Assembly: GCF_036864975.1 (NCBI RefSeq) | Contig: NZ_CP104311.1 | Location: 379,501 to 443,500 of the forward strand | Source of the DNA: Methylococcus capsulatus | GTDB taxonomy: Bacteria > Pseudomonadota > Gammaproteobacteria > Methylococcales > Methylococcaceae | Direction of reading: 5' to 3' | Length of the DNA stretch: 64,000 nucleotides | In this document: positions 1-8,440 of the stretch, piece by piece | How the letters are laid out: the number at the start of each line of letters is the position of its first letter | Numbering within the stretch: the stretch's first letter is position 1 | Position numbers and translations under genes: made by a program | The notes under the pieces: model-generated | Databases searched by the model: none | What the model was told of the DNA's origin: nothing | What the model saw: only the letters and a program-made list of their open reading frames with translations

Positions 1-831
1 CAAGAACGGCCGTTCCAGGCTCTGCACCAGCTTGGCTGCCACTGCCAGCGCTTCGTCCGGCCCCTGCACCGGTTCCAGCAGCACCGTGAATTCATCGCCG
101 CCGAGGCGCGCCACGGTATCCACTTTGCGCACGCAGGCGGCGAAACGGCCGGCTACCCCTTGCAGCAACTGGTCTCCCGCCGCATGCCCGAGGGTGTCGT
201 TGATCAGCTTGAAACGGTCGAGGTCGATGAACAGCAGGGCGATCCGGTAACCGCCGCGCTGCCCACGCAAACAGGCGCGCTTGAGCCGGTCGTTCAGCAG
301 CAGGCGGTTGGGCAGGCCGGTGAGCGGGTCGTAATGCGCCAGATAATACAGATGGTTCTGCTTACGGTTGGCAACCTCCTCGAACAGGTCGTGCCCGCTG
401 CCGATGCCCAGATACAGACCGCCCTCGGTCACGATGAAACCGCTGACCATGTGCCGCATACCGGCGTCGATGATGATCCGGGAGAGATCGTCGATGCTGG
501 AATCGGCATCGACGATGATCGGCCTGGGGTCCATGAACGCGGCTATGGAGTGCTTGTGGTAGAGGTCCCGGCTGTACGGGTGGAGGAACTGTTCCACCAG
601 GGAATAACGGTCGATCAGACCCACCGGCCGCATCGCGTCGTCGACCACCGCGGCGGCGGTCAGGGTGGGTTCGTGCAGAAACCGGTCGAGGATGGCGATG
701 CAGGGGGAATCACGATGATAAGGCGGGAAGCGCCGGGCCAGCACCCGCACCCGCGCATCGGGGGGGAAAGGGATATCGAGATCGGGATGGAGCTGGCTTT
801 CTCCTGATTCGCTGGTAACGGCGTCCGACAT
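1..831 (-). CDS. CBS-pair GGDEF diguanylate cyclase-like protein, truncated by window edge
   Basis: Partial: 277 codons are visible and the reading frame runs off the left edge. Residues about 35-160 look like a CBS-domain pair, with repeated hydrophobic VVDD...VGLID-type strands. A GGDEF domain follows, starting at YDPLTGLPNR; it has the IDLDRFKLINDTLGH segment and an intact GGDEF signature about 25 residues before the edge. Intact GGDEF suggests cyclic-di-GMP synthesis; an EAL domain may follow outside the window. The start is the ATG at 829-831, preceded by GGGAG. No membrane segment is visible, so the protein is probably cytoplasmic with the CBS pair sensing a nucleotide. Confident of the domain type, not of net cyclase versus phosphodiesterase activity. 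Confidence 0.85.
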   Translation of the reverse strand, partial: MSDAVTSESGESQLHPDLDIPFPPDARVRVLARRFPPYHRDSPCIAILDRFLHEPTLTAAAVVDDAMRPVGLIDRYSLVEQFLHPYSRDLYHKHSIAAFMDPRPIIVDADSSIDDLSRIIIDAGMRHMVSGFIVTEGGLYLGIGSGHDLFEEVANRKQNHLYYLAHYDPLTGLPNRLLLNDRLKRACLRGQRGGYRIALLFIDLDRFKLINDTLGHAAGDQLLQGVAGRFAACVRKVDTVARLGGDEFTVLLEPVQGPDEALAVAAKLVQSLERPFL

Positions 832-921
832 GGCGGGGCGCTCCCTGCTTCGATTCACTCGGGAGACCCAACATAACGACGGACCATTACCAAATTGTGA
901 AAGGCCGGTCCAGCGGACCGC

Positions 922-1504
<583 letters not shown>

Positions 1505-1739
1505 CAACATACCCTCCACGCTTCGGGTGGTGTGATTGTATGGCCAGACGCACGGCGGCTGTCAACGGACACCACGCTTGCCGCTGCGGGCAACCGGGTG
1601 CATATTGCGGTTTTCGGGCGTGGTGTTCGTCACGCACGCCATGACACAGTCATTTCCGGATGGTAACGTCGCTGCGAAGCCACGGCTGGCAGGCAGCCCG
1701 TTACCGCCATCAGACCTCTTCCCAAGGAGCAGGAGTACC

Positions 1740-2165
1740 ATGCGCATGATCGCAAGCAACACCGCCATCGGCAGACTGAAACGCATCGCTTCGTTCACTT
1801 TTCTCGCTGTTGCCTGGCCCGGGCCAGGCCAAGCGGCGCCCCCCCCTCTGCCCTGTTCGGATGAAATCGCCCGCTACTGCAAGAACCTCGGCCTCGGCGG
1901 CGGCCGCATCCAGAACTGCCTGAAGGAGCACGATGCCCAGCTCTCGCCGGCATGCCGCGCCGGCCTGGAATCCGCTCTCGCCCGGCACCGGGAGATACAG
2001 GCCGCCTGCGGGACCGACGTCGAGCGCCTGTGCAAGGACGTCCGGCCGGGTAAGGGTCGCCTCGCAGCCTGCCTGAAAGCACATCACCGGGAGGTATCCT
2101 CCCTCTGCAAAGACACGCTGGCTGCCGCCCGCAAGGCCGGAGGCCGGGTGAAACCCACTCCCTGA
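1740..2165 (+). CDS. Secreted cysteine-rich repeat (GLG1-type) protein
   Basis: 141 aa. The N-terminus looks like a signal peptide ending near GQAA. Two cysteine-rich repeats of the PF00839 type follow, one beginning CSDEIARYCKN and one CGTDVERLCKD, each with four cysteines at matching spacing. AAGGAG lies about 11 bp before the ATG, which is why this start is taken over upstream in-frame codons. Such repeats occur in many proteobacterial periplasmic proteins of unknown function. It is 17 bp upstream of another small secreted protein and probably in operon with it. Confidence 0.7.
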   Translation: MRMIASNTAIGRLKRIASFTFLAVAWPGPGQAAPPPLPCSDEIARYCKNLGLGGGRIQNCLKEHDAQLSPACRAGLESALARHREIQAACGTDVERLCKDVRPGKGRLAACLKAHHREVSSLCKDTLAAARKAGGRVKPTP

Positions 2166-2182
2166 ACCCAAGGCATCCACAC

Positions 2183-2539
2183 ATGAAGACGGAGTTTTCG
2201 ACAGCAACACGCCGTTCCGGCGCCGCGGGCTTTTTGCAGTGCCTGGGCATGGCATTCCTGCTTACGCTGGGCGCCACCACCGCCCATGCCTGGGAAGAAT
2301 GGGAAGACGAAGCGGACAACCCCATCCAGGTGCAGTGCTACCGGGTGGAGCGTTGGGATGACGGCTACAACCTCGAGCAGGTCGGGAGCGTCACTGTGCA
2401 CAGCAACCAGCAGGCCGCGCTCATCTGCAACAACGTGGAATACGCCTGCAGGGGACGCTGCATCGCCTGCGCTCACGATTACGACTACTACGAAGACATC
2501 TGCGTGGACATGTCCGGACGGCAGTTCGTCAAGCCGTAA
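2183..2539 (+). CDS. Small secreted cysteine-containing hypothetical protein
   Basis: 118 aa, not recognised. An N-terminal signal peptide ends near TAHA. The mature part is acidic (WEEWEDEADN), and has a cysteine cluster CRGRCIAC near residue 89 plus three single cysteines, enough for disulfides or a metal site. It lies 17 bp after the cysteine-rich repeat protein on the same strand. A periplasmic or surface location is likely; no function is assigned. Confidence 0.6.
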   Translation: MKTEFSTATRRSGAAGFLQCLGMAFLLTLGATTAHAWEEWEDEADNPIQVQCYRVERWDDGYNLEQVGSVTVHSNQQAALICNNVEYACRGRCIACAHDYDYYEDICVDMSGRQFVKP

Positions 2540-3134
2540 CCCCTTCCGGCACCGCCGCGCAGCCCGCTTCGGCCGCCGCCGGCTCGAACGAAGTAGGTGA
2601 GCGGCTTCCGCTGCCAGGATAACCCAGGGCAATCCAGGGCGATCCGGGGTCGGCGGCGGGCCCATGCTGATTCGTCCCGTCGCCCGGCAACTCCATGGGG
2701 CGATGACCTTCGTACAACCGCTCATCGGCATCATCTGCCGACCGATCGGCTATATCGGCTATAAAGTCAGTCCATCAACATCAGCGCGTCGATCGGCGTC
2801 TCCACCTGACCCGAAAACGGCGTGACGGCCGGCAGCGATCAACCATGCCGGCCGCTCCAGGTACAGGTTCACATAGAGCCGGAAATCATCCACCGCGGAC
2901 GCCGGTATTCAGCAATACGGCATGGCCCGGTTTGAAATTTTCTGATATCCGCCCCACGGTAATTATCTAACATCCACTACCTTTTACAGGGCTGAAATCC
3001 ACCGGTCATTTTTCCGGACGACAATCACTCGAGAGATACTTCGTTCCTCAATACCCTTCGCTATGGCAAGATCCGGAATTCACGGCCGGCGCGTGACATC
3101 AGGCTGGAATGAATCTCAGAAAACCATCCGTCCG
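2540..3134. other. Gene-poor interval before the porin
   Basis: About 595 bp without a convincing intact gene. It holds the decayed coding fragment listed at 2767-2905. The part from about 2,910 on is more AT-rich than its surroundings and probably carries the promoter of the OprD-like porin; no clear -35/-10 pair or sigma-54 box was found. Confidence 0.5.
2767..2905 (-). pseudogene. Frameshifted C-terminal gene remnant
   Basis: On the minus strand one frame encodes VDDFRLYVNLYLERPAWLIAA. The reading continues convincingly only in another frame, as VTPFSGQVETPIDALMLMD followed by a stop. The join needs one frameshift near 2,835. No start codon or upstream part remains. Both pieces have protein-like composition, so this looks like the last ~45 codons of a dead gene. 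The family is not recognised. Confidence 0.35.
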
Positions 3135-4460
3135 ATGCTATCGCGCTGGCTGGCCGCCGGCTTCGGGCTGGGAACCATCATGCTTGGCGCCCCAGGCCAT
3201 GCGGATACGAGCGGCGCCTACTATGAGAGTTTCGGAGATTTCCTGCAACAAACCAAGTTCCACGGCAACCTCCGCAGCTACTATTTTTCCCGCACATATA
3301 CGGGCGAAGCGACGAACCAATACGCGTACTCCTTGGGTGGCTATGCCGGTCTGCTTACCGCGCCGCTTTATCATTTTCAGGCCGGCCTGACCCTGGGAGC
3401 CGCCAACAGCCTCGGCCTCAACCCGGTCAATCCGGCCCAGGTCGATACAACCCTGCCGGGCGGCACCGTCTGGATACTGACCGAAACCTTCCTGCAATAC
3501 AAACACAAATACTTTACCTTGCGCGGCCCGGACCAGATTCTGGACACCCCTTGGGTAAACCCGTCCGATTCGCGCATAAAACCGTCAGCATACCGCGCTG
3601 TCTATGGTGAACTCACTCCGTTCGCCGATTACGCCCCGCTGAAGGATTTGAGTTTTGTCGGCCTGCGTGTGTTCGAATTCAACGGCCGTGCGGAAGGATC
3701 GTTCACTCCGACCAATCTTTATTTTCCAGGACACGCCGGAGGCTCACCGGTCTCGGCATTGTACGGCAAGAGCACGCCGGGCACTTTGGCATTCGGGCTG
3801 AAATACGGTAGCCCAGGGAAGCCGCTGACGGCCCATCTCTGGTATAATAAATTCATTTATTTTTCCCGGCTCTTATGGTTTGATGGCAGTTTTGTCCAAA
3901 AAACCGGCACCGGCTTCGATCCACTCTTCGGTTTTCAGTTCGGGAGCCAGTGGAACGATGGGGACAACCTGCTGGCGCAGGTGGGACAAGGCGCAGCCGG
4001 AAATAGTCAGATCTACGGTGTCCTGGCAGGCATCGATACCCCCTATGTGCGCCTGACCGCGGCTTACAATGGCATTACCAGGCAAAACGGGGCCTTCGGT
4101 AATGGTGCACTGCTTTCGCCGTACACTACCGGCTATGCGACCGACTATCTGTACACCACGCAGATGATAGGCGGCATGATCGAAATGCAATCCCCAGGGA
4201 GCGCGTTCAAGGTGGCTGCGACCTCATATTTCATGGATAAGCAGATCAAGGCCATGGTGTCTTATGGCGGCTATTACATCACGCCCACCAGCACCTTCAC
4301 CTCCAATCCCTATGAAACCAATGTCGACGTAACCTATAGCTTTTCAAAATCATCCGGCCTGGACGGATTGTCCATCCGAAATCGGTTTGGCTGGCAGAAT
4401 GGTAACATCCAAAGGCAGGATTTCTTTTATAACCGCCTCCAGATCCAATACCAGTTCTAA
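3135..4460 (+). CDS. OprD-family outer-membrane porin
   Basis: 441 aa from the ATG at 3135, which gives a clean signal peptide ending near GHA; an in-frame ATG at 3063 would add 24 unlikely residues. The mature N-terminus FLQQTKFHGNLRSYYFSRTY matches the start of OprD-type specificity porins. The rest is alternating aromatic beta-strand sequence ending in IQYQF, the terminal phenylalanine recognised by BAM. The length is right for an OprD 18-strand barrel. It probably admits small organic acids or amino acids; the substrate is unknown. It is more AT-rich than its neighbours, which may indicate acquisition. A lipoprotein gene follows after 5 bp. Confidence 0.8.
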   Translation: MLSRWLAAGFGLGTIMLGAPGHADTSGAYYESFGDFLQQTKFHGNLRSYYFSRTYTGEATNQYAYSLGGYAGLLTAPLYHFQAGLTLGAANSLGLNPVNPAQVDTTLPGGTVWILTETFLQYKHKYFTLRGPDQILDTPWVNPSDSRIKPSAYRAVYGELTPFADYAPLKDLSFVGLRVFEFNGRAEGSFTPTNLYFPGHAGGSPVSALYGKSTPGTLAFGLKYGSPGKPLTAHLWYNKFIYFSRLLWFDGSFVQKTGTGFDPLFGFQFGSQWNDGDNLLAQVGQGAAGNSQIYGVLAGIDTPYVRLTAAYNGITRQNGAFGNGALLSPYTTGYATDYLYTTQMIGGMIEMQSPGSAFKVAATSYFMDKQIKAMVSYGGYYITPTSTFTSNPYETNVDVTYSFSKSSGLDGLSIRNRFGWQNGNIQRQDFFYNRLQIQYQF

Positions 4461-4465
4461 CAGAG

Positions 4466-5191
4466 ATGGCCGCAATGTCGCCTAAAAAGAATCACGCTCT
4501 GATTGCCTGTCTCCTGAGCGCCGGCTTGGGACTCACCGGATGCGCGGAGCCCCCCCCAAAACCCGCCACCAGCGCATACCCGGCGGCCCTACCCACCGCA
4601 GCGGCCAGGGATGATACCGCCAGAACCCTTCCCGCTCCCACTGGAAAGTCCGCGCCGAAACCGGCCCTCATCCGAGCGCGGGCCTTCGAGGGAACGGTCA
4701 AAGCCATTCACCCTGCCGACCGCCAAGTGGTATTCCTGCTCGCCGATGGAAAGCGGGTCACCGTAAAGGTCGGCCCCCCGGCGGGCAGCCTCGCGGACCT
4801 GCGTGTCGGCGATCTAGCCACATTTGAATTGGCCGAGACGGTGGAAATCGTGACAAACGACAATCATCATCCGGAAACCGGAGAAATCGTCATGCACCCC
4901 GTTCCTGGCAGCATGCAAGAACGCGAGTATTTCAATCCCTACTACCACCGGGATGGCCTATCCGCCGCCAAGCGTCACGAACTTTACTGGAGCGGAATCA
5001 TCGAGATTCCCGCTTGGGTGGTCTCCTCCGATCCCCAATCGCGCCTAATCACCCTCAAAAGCCGTGAAGGCCGGGTATTCAGCGTACGTATGGCTCCGGA
5101 AGCCGGAAGGCTTGACGAATATGAACCTGGAGAAGCCGTCGTCGCCCGCTTCAAGGAAGTCGACGACATCACCGTGATCAGTCCACGCTGA
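4466..5191 (+). CDS. Lipoprotein of unknown function
   Basis: 241 aa. The signal peptide ends in the lipobox LTGC (cysteine near residue 26), followed by a proline/alanine-rich linker to about residue 65. Two similar beta-rich halves follow: FEGTVKAIHPADRQVVFLLADG and later IIEIPAWVVSSDPQSRLITL, each resembling a small OB/SH3-like barrel. It is membrane-anchored at the cell envelope. It follows the porin by 5 bp and is likely co-transcribed. An in-frame ATG at 4475 is an alternative start. No family name is assigned. Confidence 0.65.
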   Translation: MAAMSPKKNHALIACLLSAGLGLTGCAEPPPKPATSAYPAALPTAAARDDTARTLPAPTGKSAPKPALIRARAFEGTVKAIHPADRQVVFLLADGKRVTVKVGPPAGSLADLRVGDLATFELAETVEIVTNDNHHPETGEIVMHPVPGSMQEREYFNPYYHRDGLSAAKRHELYWSGIIEIPAWVVSSDPQSRLITLKSREGRVFSVRMAPEAGRLDEYEPGEAVVARFKEVDDITVISPR

Positions 5192-5240
5192 TGCCAGCCC
5201 CATCGATCCAGGTCAGAACATGAACGCAGGTGGACCCACC

Positions 5241-5756
5241 ATGAAACCGCTCCATATACTCTTTTTCTTGCTCGGTTTATCCGCTTGCGCGCCGCGGGAT
5301 ACCTTCAGGACAGCGATACCGCCTGAAGATCTGGAAAAAGTCGGTGAAGAAAAACCCGCACACCATGCTCAAAACGTCGACGGCGTCGACATATGGACCA
5401 CGGGCGCGCCCGACAGGAAATACAAGGTACTGGGTATGATCCACGACGTCCGGCGGAACATCCCCTGGCGAACCCAAAGCTATCTCGGGGATATCGCACA
5501 CCTCACGAAAAAAGCGGGCGGGGATGCCGCGATCGTCATCATCGCCGACAGCAGGATGATCTACAAAATGGGGATGGGTTGCGATGCGTCGGTGGAAGCC
5601 ACCGAAAAATGTGAACATGCCGAAGGCGCATCGCTCAGCGGCGCGGCTCCCGGCGAGGAAGCCACCGTTTACAGCGAGAATATCGAATCCACGTCTATCC
5701 CCCTCGAGTACAAGGACTCGAGGGTTCTGGTAATCAGATATCTGGACGCAAAATAA
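5241..5756 (+). CDS. Lipoprotein of unknown function
   Basis: 171 aa. The ATG at 5241 is taken because it gives a compact lipoprotein signal, MKPLHILFFLLGLSAC, with AGGTGG just upstream; ATG 5220 would add seven residues. The mature part has no recognised domain: VDIWTTGAPDRKYKVLGMIHD and GGDAAIVIIAD suggest a small alpha/beta fold as seen in heavy-metal-binding YbjQ-like or related envelope proteins, but that is weak. It is the third gene of a porin-lipoprotein-lipoprotein run on the plus strand. Confidence 0.6.
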   Translation: MKPLHILFFLLGLSACAPRDTFRTAIPPEDLEKVGEEKPAHHAQNVDGVDIWTTGAPDRKYKVLGMIHDVRRNIPWRTQSYLGDIAHLTKKAGGDAAIVIIADSRMIYKMGMGCDASVEATEKCEHAEGASLSGAAPGEEATVYSENIESTSIPLEYKDSRVLVIRYLDAK

Positions 5757-5786
5757 GCTTGGGAAAAGCCGCCGGTTCCTGGGACA

Positions 5787-6089
5787 TCACGAGTCGTCCA
5801 GCTTTTCCCAGATGCCGGATGGCGGCTTCCGCGCCGGGTGCGAGCGGCCGAATTTCGGCCGGTACGACTTCGCCCCGCTGGCGGTCTCCGCGACGACGAA
5901 ACCTTGCTTCTCCAGCGCATCCATCCGACTTCCCGCCGCCTCCTCCGGCATTTCGAACCACTCGGCGACTTCGCGGACGGAACCCGAGCCGCGCCGCATC
6001 AGCCACTGGAGAACGCGACGCTCGGCGGGCGACAGCATGAGCAGGTCGCTGGCCCTGAAACCGGCGGATGAAGGACTCTCCGGCGCCAT
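5787..6089 (-). CDS. Winged-helix DNA-binding-like protein
   Basis: 100 aa. Residues about 14-65 (LSPAERRVLQWLMRRGSGSVREVAEWF, then an AAGSRMDALEKQGFV recognition-like helix) fit a MarR/IclR-type winged helix. The tail is basic. The ATG at 6089 has AGAGG 8 bp upstream and is preferred over TTG 6128, which overlaps the MinD-like stop. It is the last gene of the sensor-MinD-winged-helix run and probably co-transcribed. It could be a transcription regulator or a restriction-type specificity helper; the target is unknown. Confidence 0.6.
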   Translation of the reverse strand: MAPESPSSAGFRASDLLMLSPAERRVLQWLMRRGSGSVREVAEWFEMPEEAAGSRMDALEKQGFVVAETASGAKSYRPKFGRSHPARKPPSGIWEKLDDS

Positions 6090-6124
6090 CTCGGATACCT
6101 CTCTGCGAAACCGGCAGCGGCTCG

Positions 6125-6892
6125 TCAAGCGGCGTCGATCCGCTCTGCCGCCGCTTCCAGTACGGAGGTCACGGGGTGCCCTGGATTCGCCAAGGCGAAG
6201 ATACCGCCGCTGCCGAGGATGGCGACGTCGCCCGAGAGGGGCAGGACGCCGAGCACCGGCACTTGGTAGGTCGACTCGACCCGCTGCTTCAGCACGCCGA
6301 AATCCTGGGGATTGATCGCCTTGTTGATCAGCATGAACATCTGCTCCACCTCGAGCTGGCGCGCCAGTTCGACGGTGATCGCCGTACCCTGGTAGTCCTG
6401 CTGGTCGGGGCGCAAGATCAGCAGCAGGATGTCGGAAATGGCAATCGACAGGAGGGTTTCCTCGTTGACGCCGGGATGTGTGTCGATCAGCAGATGGGTG
6501 AGTTCCAGTCGCTCCATCAGCTCCTGGAATCCGCTGTTGAGCAGGCCGACATCGTAACCGTCGCGCAGGATCCGGGTGATCTCACCGGTGCGCATGCTGC
6601 CCGGTATCAGGTGCAGGGAGCCGCCGTCGTTCAGTCGATGTCCTTCCAGCACGCCGCTGACGTCATAGGCGGCCTCCTCGATCCGACATTTCCCCCACAG
6701 GTAATCGTTCAAGGCGTAGCGGAACCGCTCGGGAGAGAGGTTGAACAGCACATGGACGCCCGGTGACTGGATGTCGGTATCGACGATGCCGACCCGCTTG
6801 CCGCGGCGGGCGAGCAGGGCGGCAAGATTCGCCGTCACGTTGGACTTCCCGGTGCCACCGCGAAAGGAATGTACGGACAGAATTTTTCCCAT
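6125..6892 (-). CDS. MinD/ParA-family P-loop ATPase
   Basis: 255 aa. The deviant Walker A motif is FRGGTGKSN near residue 9. It is followed by VGIVDTDIQSPGVH and by LIDTHPGVNEETLL, the Walker B region. The C-terminal helix is short and lacks a clear MinD amphipathic membrane anchor. The ATG at 6892 is supported by GAGG 9 bp upstream. Family members position proteins or regulate flagella and cytochromes in an ATP-dependent way. It sits directly between a transmembrane Cache-HAMP sensor without output domain and a winged-helix protein, so the sensor may signal through it (inference). Confidence 0.8.
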   Translation of the reverse strand: MGKILSVHSFRGGTGKSNVTANLAALLARRGKRVGIVDTDIQSPGVHVLFNLSPERFRYALNDYLWGKCRIEEAAYDVSGVLEGHRLNDGGSLHLIPGSMRTGEITRILRDGYDVGLLNSGFQELMERLELTHLLIDTHPGVNEETLLSIAISDILLLILRPDQQDYQGTAITVELARQLEVEQMFMLINKAINPQDFGVLKQRVESTYQVPVLGVLPLSGDVAILGSGGIFALANPGHPVTSVLEAAAERIDAA

Positions 6893-6943
6893 GACTGAAA
6901 TCCTCGAAGGTACAAACTGTTTGCGGCGGCCCGCCGCCAAATG

Positions 6944-8413
6944 TCAAGGTTCATGCTCGGCGAAAGTCCTTGCCGGAGGTTCCACGGCGCGTTTGCGTGT
7001 CTCCCGGATGCGCCTGGCTTTGCTTTTCAGTTTGGTGAAAAACTCGCTGTCGGTGATCTGTCTGATCTTGGCCTGCGTGCCGGTCTCGTCGATGTTGACC
7101 CGAAGCTGCTCGAGCTGGGCCTCGAGCAGCTCGTGACGGGCCCGCACTTCCTGAACCATGCGCAGAAAAATGCGGGCCAGCTCGCCGAATTCGTTGCGCC
7201 GGCGGGCATCGCGCTCGAGCTGGCGGATGTCGAGATGCCGCGCGTCGAGTTCGTCTTTTTCCAGAGCCGCCGCCACCTTGCCCAGGGTGAGGATGGGACG
7301 GATCATCCCGGTCGCCGTCCACAAACCGACGCCAACCGCCAACACCAAGAGGCCCAGTGACAGCCAGGCGGCCGAGTGGATGCCGGTGATGAGATTTTCT
7401 ATCAAGTCACTTTCCTCGATCACCACTGCCAGTCTCCAGTCCAAGCCGAGGCCGGCGAACTGCCGGTCGGTGAGGAGATGATCGGTATACACGTAATTGT
7501 GCTGGTCGCCGCGCACGTATTTGAATGATTCGGCGTCCGGGACTTCGAGGAAGCCATAGCGCTCGCCGATGTAGCTGGCTGTGGCGTGAATGACGGGATC
7601 GGTGCTTTCGGTCGCGAGCGGCAGCCGCCCCGGCGTCGAGCCCGGAAACGGGCCGCGCGAGCCCGCCAGCAATCGGCCTTCGGCGTCGAAAAGAAAGGCG
7701 ATGGAGGAATTCGGCAAATGGAGGTTCTGAAGATAACGGCTGATGCCGGCCAGATAGATGTCGGACGAAACCACCGCCCTCGGCCGGCCGTCCACCCCAT
7801 AAACCGGCTCGGCCACCGTCACGACCGGCGCCGACCCTTGCAGGAGCGGGCTGAAATGGATCGGCGAGATGACCAGGCCGCCCTTGGCCAGCGCATCCTG
7901 GTAGTAAGCCTCGGTACGGGGATCGTAGACGACCTCCTGCACCTCCAGCGGCGCACCGCCTTTCCCATAATTCTCCAGCAAACGCCATTCGACGGCGCCA
8001 CCCCGCCGGATGTCGGACACCTTGACGACCTTCTTGCCGTACTCCCTACGGTCGAACCTGAGGTTCTGTCCGGCGGGATTGGCGATGCTGAGATTCGCCC
8101 AGCGCGTCATCTGGGCCTGGGTCCAGACACCGTTCGAGAGCTTTTTCACCAGCCGGGGTTCCAGCAGATCGTCGAGGGACAGATCCGGCTGGCTTCTGAG
8201 GCCATCCGCATAAACCTGGGTCAGATCGATGGGCAGGGACAGAAAACGGTAGAGTTGGTCGTCGATCGTATTCCCGATCAGTTCGAGGATTTCCTTGGCA
8301 GTGTCCTGCGCCTCCCTCATGTGACTGACATAGGCGATGGCCCCAGTCAACCCGACGGCGACAAATATCTGCAGGGCAAAAATGAAGGGGAATACGACCC
8401 TGATCGAGATCAT
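6944..8413 (-). CDS. Transmembrane Cache-HAMP sensor protein lacking an output domain
   Basis: 489 aa. TM1 is at residues about 7-28. A periplasmic region of about 300 residues follows, with Cache-like features (WANLSIANPAGQNLRFDR, YYQDALAKGGLVISPIH, VYGVDGRPRAVVSSDIYLAGI). TM2 is at about 345-368, followed by a HAMP domain and a coiled coil to about residue 450. The protein ends in a basic tail (KSKARRIRETRKRA). There is no methyl-accepting, kinase, GGDEF or phosphatase domain. GGAAGAG precedes the ATG. It lies 27 bp after a P-type ATPase gene and 51 bp before the MinD-like gene, so its partner is probably encoded next door. Confidence 0.75.
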   Translation of the reverse strand: MISIRVVFPFIFALQIFVAVGLTGAIAYVSHMREAQDTAKEILELIGNTIDDQLYRFLSLPIDLTQVYADGLRSQPDLSLDDLLEPRLVKKLSNGVWTQAQMTRWANLSIANPAGQNLRFDRREYGKKVVKVSDIRRGGAVEWRLLENYGKGGAPLEVQEVVYDPRTEAYYQDALAKGGLVISPIHFSPLLQGSAPVVTVAEPVYGVDGRPRAVVSSDIYLAGISRYLQNLHLPNSSIAFLFDAEGRLLAGSRGPFPGSTPGRLPLATESTDPVIHATASYIGERYGFLEVPDAESFKYVRGDQHNYVYTDHLLTDRQFAGLGLDWRLAVVIEESDLIENLITGIHSAAWLSLGLLVLAVGVGLWTATGMIRPILTLGKVAAALEKDELDARHLDIRQLERDARRRNEFGELARIFLRMVQEVRARHELLEAQLEQLRVNIDETGTQAKIRQITDSEFFTKLKSKARRIRETRKRAVEPPARTFAEHEP

Positions 8414-8440
8414 TCAGGCTCTTCCCACCGCCGCCGACGA

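Noticed and set aside
5759-5815. TGGGAAAAGC / GCTTTTCCCA inverted repeat between the lipoprotein and the winged-helix gene
   Set aside because: Ten-base arms are perfect but the loop is about 35 nt and one arm lies in the coding end of the winged-helix gene; not listed as a terminator.
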